Below are positions 55,231 to 59,097 of a stretch of DNA of 59,097 nucleotides, piece by piece; position 1 is the stretch's first letter; every line of letters begins with the position of its first letter. The position numbers and the translations under genes are program-made. Origin of the DNA: Croceicoccus bisphenolivorans (lineage in GTDB: Bacteria; Pseudomonadota; Alphaproteobacteria; Sphingomonadales; Sphingomonadaceae); the NCBI RefSeq assembly GCF_001634625.1, contig NZ_LRSE01000017.1, positions 1 to 59,097 on the forward strand. Direction: 5' to 3'. The notes below the pieces were generated by a model. That model did no database searches. It saw nothing but the letters and a program-made list of their open reading frames with translations, and was not told the DNA's origin.

Positions 55231-55436
55231 GGCTGCGGCTCCGGCTCTTCTTTCGCCTTGTAGGCGGCAAGGCCGATCCATGATCCGTTGTCGCCGCGAA
55301 ACTGGCGCACAACATCGCCGCCGTCCCAATGGCCGGTGAAGATGCCGCGCCGGTTGATGCCGCCGACGGGGCGCGTGCGCGCCGCCAGAAGGCGGGCGCG
55401 GCGCGTGTCTCGATCTAGGTGGCGCATGGGTTGCAT
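55227..55436 (-). CDS. Small basic hypothetical protein (69 residues)
   Basis: ATG at 55436 follows GGAAGGA at good spacing. The peptide is Arg-rich (HLDRDTRRARLLAARTRPVGG) with a possible strand pair HWDGGDVVRQFRGDNGSWIGL. The stop overlaps the next start. The function is unknown. Confidence 0.5.
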   Translation of the reverse strand: MQPMRHLDRDTRRARLLAARTRPVGGINRRGIFTGHWDGGDVVRQFRGDNGSWIGLAAYKAKEEPEPQP

Positions 55437-55448
55437 GGTCAATCCTTC

Positions 55449-55715
55449 CTATTCGCTGGCGGTGTCGAGGTTTGTGCCGATCTCGTCGGCGTCGAAGTCT
55501 TCAAGGGCTGAAATCGCGCTTTCCAGTTCGGAAACTGCGGCGTCCATCGCCTGCGCACGTTCGCTGTCCTCAAGGCTGGGTGGTAGATTCTCGCGGGCGG
55601 CCTGTTCGTCATCCTTGACGGTTTCAAGCATGTCGCGCGCCTCATCCAACAGGGCTTTGCCCTTGTCGATCAGCACGCGGGCGGCGGCGATCTGCTTGCG
55701 GCGTTCGCGGTTCAT
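55449..55715 (-). CDS. Coiled-coil hypothetical protein (88 residues)
   Basis: Strongly acidic and helical throughout (RRKQIAAARVLIDKGKALLD and MDAAVSELESAISALEDFD), suggesting a coiled coil. The start overlaps the stop of the upstream gene. The function is unknown; it may be a partner of its neighbours. Confidence 0.5.
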   Translation of the reverse strand: MNRERRKQIAAARVLIDKGKALLDEARDMLETVKDDEQAARENLPPSLEDSERAQAMDAAVSELESAISALEDFDADEIGTNLDTASE

Positions 55716-55999
55716 GCCTCTGCCCTCACGTCGCCGCTGTCGATCTGGAATCCTGCGCGGGCCAGCTCGTCACAAAGGGCGTGCTGCCTCTCTTCGCGGG
55801 TGCCGCTGGTGGCGATATAGCTGCATCGCCCCCAATGGAACGCGAAGCCTGCACGTTTCAGGCATCCGCGAAACCGCTGGTGGGTGCGGTCGCTCCAATC
55901 CAGTGTGCCCGCATAGTTGCGGAAAGCGGCGACGGCGCAGACGGAACCATAATTCTCATCACGCCAGCTAAGCTCGATAACCGGGGGCGATTTGGTCAT
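55712..55999 (-). CDS. Conserved hypothetical protein (95 residues)
   Basis: Start MTKSPPVIELSWRDENYGSV at 55999. Short strand-helix pattern with several Trp/Cys (WGRCSYIATSG). No family recognised. It lies eleven bases downstream of the DUF3768 gene and is probably in its transcript. Confidence 0.5.
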   Translation of the reverse strand: MTKSPPVIELSWRDENYGSVCAVAAFRNYAGTLDWSDRTHQRFRGCLKRAGFAFHWGRCSYIATSGTREERQHALCDELARAGFQIDSGDVRAEA

Positions 56000-56010
56000 G
56001 ATGGCCTCCC

Positions 56011-56400
56011 TCAATATTCACTGGTTAGGAGAATGGTGAGCACGCGGGTTGTGGCATCGGGATTCCACGGTTCGGCGCTGCCAAATTCAAGATCGCGGTC
56101 GTAATAGTCGAACTTCCACATGACCGAGAGGGCTGGGCGCGTGCTGTCGTCAGTCCAGCGGGTATGCCATTGGCCGATCACATCACGATAAAGGAAACCG
56201 GCGTCATGCTCGCCGTGCGGGTCGTTGTCGGGTGTGAAATCCTCAAAGCCCTCGATCATCTTGAGAATGTCGGACTGCGTGTTCTCGTCCAGCGCCGCGA
56301 TGCCTTGCGTAATCACGGTGCGACAAGTCACACCCATCGTTCGCCGCGCAATGTCGTTCAGCGCCGCGATGGTGGCGATCTGGTCAGTTGTCGCTTCCAT
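56011..56400 (-). CDS. DUF3768 family protein
   Basis: 129 residues from ATG 56400 after AGGAGTGAGG. The family signature is the C-terminal FDYYDRDLEFGSAEPW and TTRVLTILLTSEY; the middle HDAGFLYRDVIGQWHT-like strand is shared with other members. It is a paralogue of 46567-46932. The two copies sit on the two backbone segments joined by IS6100. Confidence 0.82.
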   Translation of the reverse strand: MEATTDQIATIAALNDIARRTMGVTCRTVITQGIAALDENTQSDILKMIEGFEDFTPDNDPHGEHDAGFLYRDVIGQWHTRWTDDSTRPALSVMWKFDYYDRDLEFGSAEPWNPDATTRVLTILLTSEY

Positions 56401-56728
56401 TTTCCTCACTCCTTTAGGCGAAGCCGCTGCCTGCGGCCTGCGGCTCTGACCCGCTGGCGAAGCGCGGGATGGGGAGGGGGAAGCAAAATCGATGGGAGTG
56501 GTGCGGGCGGCGCGTCTAGGGAGGCCCCGGCGCGCGTGAGCGCGCCGGAACTGGCCGAACTTGTCGAGCAACCCGGTCCTGTCGATTATGCTTCGGGAAC
56601 GAAAGGGCGGGTGCCCTTGGTGTTCCCCCCGGTGGCAACTGCCACCACTGACGGGGCGCGGCCCTGGGCCGCTCGATCCTATGTGGCAGCTGACAGACTA
56701 CTAGGCGCGCGGCCCTGGCCGCTCATTT
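56401..56728. other. Intergenic region with dyads
   Basis: 328 bases without a gene. It contains a GGGGAGGG octamer at 56472, the dyad GGTGGCA-AC-TGCCACC at 56631-56646, and a repeated GCGGCCCTGG(G)CCGCTC at 56661 and 56710. It lies between the end of the Fic gene and the DUF3768 promoter. Confidence 0.45.
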
Positions 56729-58012
56729 TCAGCGCTCGCGGTCCTTTGATTTCTCGGCCGCCTGTGTCGGTGATTTGCCTTCGCGCAATGTTGCGGCGAC
56801 ATGCGCCTTTGCGCTTTCGACGATCTGCGCCAGCTGTTCCTTCGATGCGCCGCGCTCGGTAGCTGTCGCGACGCGCTTATCAATGGCGAGCTGGAATTGC
56901 GCGAACCTGGCATCGGCCCGGTTCTGCTCAGGCGAGTTTTTCTCGAATTGCGCGGCAAGGCGTAGATCAACCTGACTGACGCCGGGAGGCATGACTTGCA
57001 GACGTAGCGCGCGATCGGCGGCCTGAATGTCGCGGTCGGTCATTTTCGAAAGGAAATCTGCGGCGCCCGCGCTGATGGCGCGGACTCTTTGCAGCGGGTC
57101 CATGCCCTCGGACCAATTGACCTCGATCTGATGATAGCGGCGTTGCTCAATCAGCTGAAGGTGGTGCATCGGCCCTTTGGGATCGCGGAAAAAGGCAAGC
57201 TCCTGCGCTGAACGTGCGGCCAGCTGGCGCATGTCAGCGGACGTTTCCGCGATCCGGTTAAGCTGCTCATGCTGCCGCGACGCAACGGTTTGCGCAGTAG
57301 GTAGGTAACGGCTAATTTGATCCTTGGCCTGCTCGATACTCATTGCGCGCCGTTCGCCAACTGGCATGAGAGATTCCATCGAGGGCGGAAACGCGATGCC
57401 CGCTGGCCCACGCGCTGGCTCGACGCGGTTCTGTTCGAGCGGCATTGCATCGCGGATGACTTTGGCGAGGGAGGCGTGATTTCCGGTATGGAAGCTATCG
57501 CGGCTCGCCTCCATCCAGTCCTTCGGCCCCATTGCCTGGATCGAGACGAATTTTTCGGCCGCAAGGGAATGTAGCTGCAAGTGCAGCCGCATGGTGCGAC
57601 CATTGCCCTCACGGAACGGATGAACGGCATTTAATTCGGAAATATGTCGCCCCATGGTATCGGCAAAGCGATCACGATCCATCGACTTGAGGGTTTGGAG
57701 GTCGGGCAGCTGCTTAAATTCGTGCTCCATGCTGCGGGCAATGAAGTGCGCTCGGGCAAAAGTGCTGCCGGGTTTGCTTATGTCCACGGTCCGAAAGCGC
57801 CCCGCCCAATCATATACATCCTGAAACAGATGATTGTGCAGTTCGCGATACTCGCGCGCATTCGTCGCCGGCATGGCGCGCTGCACAATCAGCTCGCCAT
57901 GCCGGACAACCGAGAAGAAAGCTTCTCGCTCCTTGAGAATATTATCGTCGCGGATTCCCAGCTTGTTCCGAAGAACGTCGCTGTTACGCCAGGTGTAAGG
58001 GTCGCTCACCAA
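56729..58012 (-). CDS. Fic/Doc-family AMP-transferase toxin
   Basis: 427 residues. The FIC core motif HPFREGNGRTMR is near residue 133, preceded by the flap region (VYDWAGRFRTVDISKPG). Such enzymes AMPylate target proteins, DNA gyrase and topoisomerase IV in the VbhT case. The C-terminal 200 residues are helical and include a repeated Gln/Arg pattern, not an obvious secretion signal. The gene begins immediately after its antitoxin. Confidence 0.87.
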   Translation of the reverse strand: MVSDPYTWRNSDVLRNKLGIRDDNILKEREAFFSVVRHGELIVQRAMPATNAREYRELHNHLFQDVYDWAGRFRTVDISKPGSTFARAHFIARSMEHEFKQLPDLQTLKSMDRDRFADTMGRHISELNAVHPFREGNGRTMRLHLQLHSLAAEKFVSIQAMGPKDWMEASRDSFHTGNHASLAKVIRDAMPLEQNRVEPARGPAGIAFPPSMESLMPVGERRAMSIEQAKDQISRYLPTAQTVASRQHEQLNRIAETSADMRQLAARSAQELAFFRDPKGPMHHLQLIEQRRYHQIEVNWSEGMDPLQRVRAISAGAADFLSKMTDRDIQAADRALRLQVMPPGVSQVDLRLAAQFEKNSPEQNRADARFAQFQLAIDKRVATATERGASKEQLAQIVESAKAHVAATLREGKSPTQAAEKSKDRER

Positions 58013-58273
58013 TCATGCAGCAAGTTTCTGGCGGGACAGAACATCACGGTTGTAGTCCTGCGCCAGACCAATCGCCACATCGACGGGAATTTGGGTTTCG
58101 ACCAACAGCAAACAAAAAGAGTGGTCATCCGAAACCAATTCAAGTCCTTCAATCTTGCAATTTGCGATTGCTTCGCAATAAGCTGCCATCACGTCAGGAA
58201 TGTCTTCCTGCCGACGCGGCTCATACCCCATCGCCTTGATGCGATTCCTGTAGGTGTCGATGATATTTTCCAT
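58013..58273 (-). CDS. VbhA-like Fic antitoxin
   Basis: 86 residues from MENIIDTYRNRIKAMGYEPRR at 58273, about 20-30 longer than VbhA. The inhibitory helix motif (S/T)xxxE(G/N) seems to be NCKIEG here: the key Glu and Gly are present, but Asn replaces Ser/Thr. The Glu should occlude the ATP site of Fic. Directly upstream of and adjacent to the Fic gene, the usual order. Confidence 0.75.
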   Translation of the reverse strand: MENIIDTYRNRIKAMGYEPRRQEDIPDVMAAYCEAIANCKIEGLELVSDDHSFCLLLVETQIPVDVAIGLAQDYNRDVLSRQKLAA

Positions 58274-58372
58274 TTTGCACCTAAAAACGACCTGCTCCCG
58301 CCCATAGTTAACATGTCGGGATTTGTATATAAACCACATTGAGTAGCCCCCCATATTTCACTTTCCTGAAAT

Positions 58373-58398
58373 GAGACGCCGCGCAAGCGCGGCGTCTC
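58373..58398. terminator. Hairpin GAGACGCCGCGC-AA-GCGCGGCGTCTC
   Basis: A perfect 12-base stem with a 2-base loop between the ArdC-like gene and the Fic operon, both on the minus strand. It probably terminates the ArdC transcript, though the minus-strand side has no long U-tract. Confidence 0.65.
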
Positions 58399-58421
58399 GT
58401 GCATTTTGCGGGGCGGGGCAT

Positions 58422-59097
58422 TCAATCCGCTTGGTCGGTCATCATCGCCAACAGGTAGTCGGCGGCGTTCTGCGCCTCGCGGGCTGCCTCAAAAATGGCG
58501 CGCTTGTCGTTGCGGAGCGCGGTCAACCAGTGCTCGATATACGCGGCATGGTCTTCGCGTTCCTCGACCTTGAAACCGACAATCGCGCCGATGAAGGATG
58601 CGCCCAGCTCGGCCACGAGTTCGTCCCTCGCATAGTCGGCGCGGCTCGTTGAAATCAGGGTTTTTCGGTTGAGGCGGCTTTCATGCCCTGCATGATGCAC
58701 GGCCTCATGCGCAAGCGTGGCATAGTAGTCGTCGGCGGAATGGAACGCTTCAAAAGCGGGCATTTGGATATAGTCGTCGCGGGTGTGGTAATAGGCTTGC
58801 GATCCGCCGATGCGAACGGTTGCGTCGATGCGAGAGAACATCACTTCAAGCTCAACGTCGCGGGTTTCGGGATTGGTGATGATCGGGGCGGGCGCGGGAT
58901 ATTTGCCGTCCAGTCCTTCGACCTGATCGGCATTGAAAACCGTGTATCGTTTCAAGAACGGAATGGCGCGCTCGTTGTCCGTCTCGGAGTCTTTCACGAC
59001 AAGCTTGTTGGCATAGACAATGGTGGTTCCCTTGCTGCCCTTCCTGACATTGCCGCCCAGCTCCAAGTCGGGTAGGCGGGACGCATCGCTGCGTCCC
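58422..59097 (-). CDS. ArdC-like antirestriction protein, 5' end outside window
   Basis: The frame is open to the window edge. The N-terminal single-strand-binding segment is visible as LGGNVRKGSKGTTIVYANKL, and the C-terminal zinc-peptidase-like domain has the HExxH motif in TLAHEAVHHAGHESR. ArdC protects incoming plasmid DNA from restriction, and its upstream half is missing only because of the window limit. It ends before the hairpin at 58373. Confidence 0.85.
   Translation of the reverse strand, partial: GRSDASRLPDLELGGNVRKGSKGTTIVYANKLVVKDSETDNERAIPFLKRYTVFNADQVEGLDGKYPAPAPIITNPETRDVELEVMFSRIDATVRIGGSQAYYHTRDDYIQMPAFEAFHSADDYYATLAHEAVHHAGHESRLNRKTLISTSRADYARDELVAELGASFIGAIVGFKVEEREDHAAYIEHWLTALRNDKRAIFEAAREAQNAADYLLAMMTDQAD

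Larger units (their letters stand above)
25744..56479 (+). repeat. KOPS-like octamers, plus-strand orientation (17 sites)
   Basis: GGGNAGGG occurs on the plus strand at 25744, 26634, 28804, 28811, 31146, 32120, 32125, 35407, 37849, 37855, 39237, 40081, 46497, 49036, 49042, 53370 and 56472 (first base). No minus-strand copy was found to the right of 25.7 kb. Many lie in a longer purine tract of the form AAGGGGGAGGGGC placed just before a gene. GGGNAGGG is the KOPS sequence read by FtsK in E. coli. Confidence 0.75.

Overview
The window is part of a large accessory replicon, most likely a plasmid of a sphingomonad (Sphingobium, Sphingomonas or Novosphingobium type). It carries a Rep_3-type initiator gene with an iteron array, a ParA plus small DNA-binding partition pair, a complete PRTRC cassette, IS6100, Tn3-family debris and anti-restriction genes. 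The host assignment is inference from gene content and base composition; no rRNA or tRNA gene is present.

1-22.9 kb is a catabolic and transposon region of lower G+C. It opens with a halohydrin dehalogenase (hheC) and the first 57 codons of an epoxide hydrolase, cut off by a 4.1 kb Tn3-family transposon whose other end lies in a second Tn3 transposase gene. Next comes a tightly overlapping minus-strand operon (17463 down to 6678): RPE65-family stilbene or isoeugenol-type oxygenase, a TonB-receptor remnant, aldehyde dehydrogenase, NTF2-like protein, 4-hydroxybenzoyl-CoA-type thioesterase, beta-keto acid cleavage enzyme (BKACE), Tm-1-like UPF0261 protein, the three parts of a biotin-dependent carboxylase, and a HAD phosphatase. 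Beside it are IS1182- and IS110-like remnants, a TetR regulator and a divergent pobR-pobA pair. Read together, these genes could cleave a hydroxylated alpha-methylstilbene (as formed from bisphenol A) into 4-hydroxybenzaldehyde and 4-hydroxyacetophenone, and bring both to 4-hydroxybenzoate and then protocatechuate. This is a hypothesis, but every step has a candidate gene except phenol phosphorylation, for which the UPF0261 protein is the only unexplained candidate.

22.9-29 kb holds a tyrosine recombinase, a DUF1612-like gene, a possible centromere, parA and its small partner, repA, and an origin with about 12 iterons. 29-52.3 kb is conserved plasmid backbone on the plus strand: the PRTRC cassette (ParB-like, E1-, E2-, ubiquitin- and JAMM-like proteins), an antitoxin/MazF-like pair, a Mom-like DNA modification protein, a 1716-residue methylase-helicase, a second methylase-like protein, DUF3768 and many small plasmid genes, ending in a PcfJ-like gene cut by IS6100.

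53.2-59.1 kb beyond IS6100 is a different backbone segment: a palindrome-rich gene-free stretch, a zinc-ribbon protein, a 29-codon holin-like (TxpA/BsrG-like) toxin candidate with a near-perfect Shine-Dalgarno sequence, small conserved genes, a Fic toxin with a VbhA-like antitoxin, and an ArdC-like antirestriction gene running off the window.

One signal crosses gene boundaries: the polar octamer GGGNAGGG (the E. coli KOPS sequence) occurs 17 times, all on the plus strand, to the right of the partition locus, and 5 times, all on the minus strand, just to its left. It is absent from the catabolic region.
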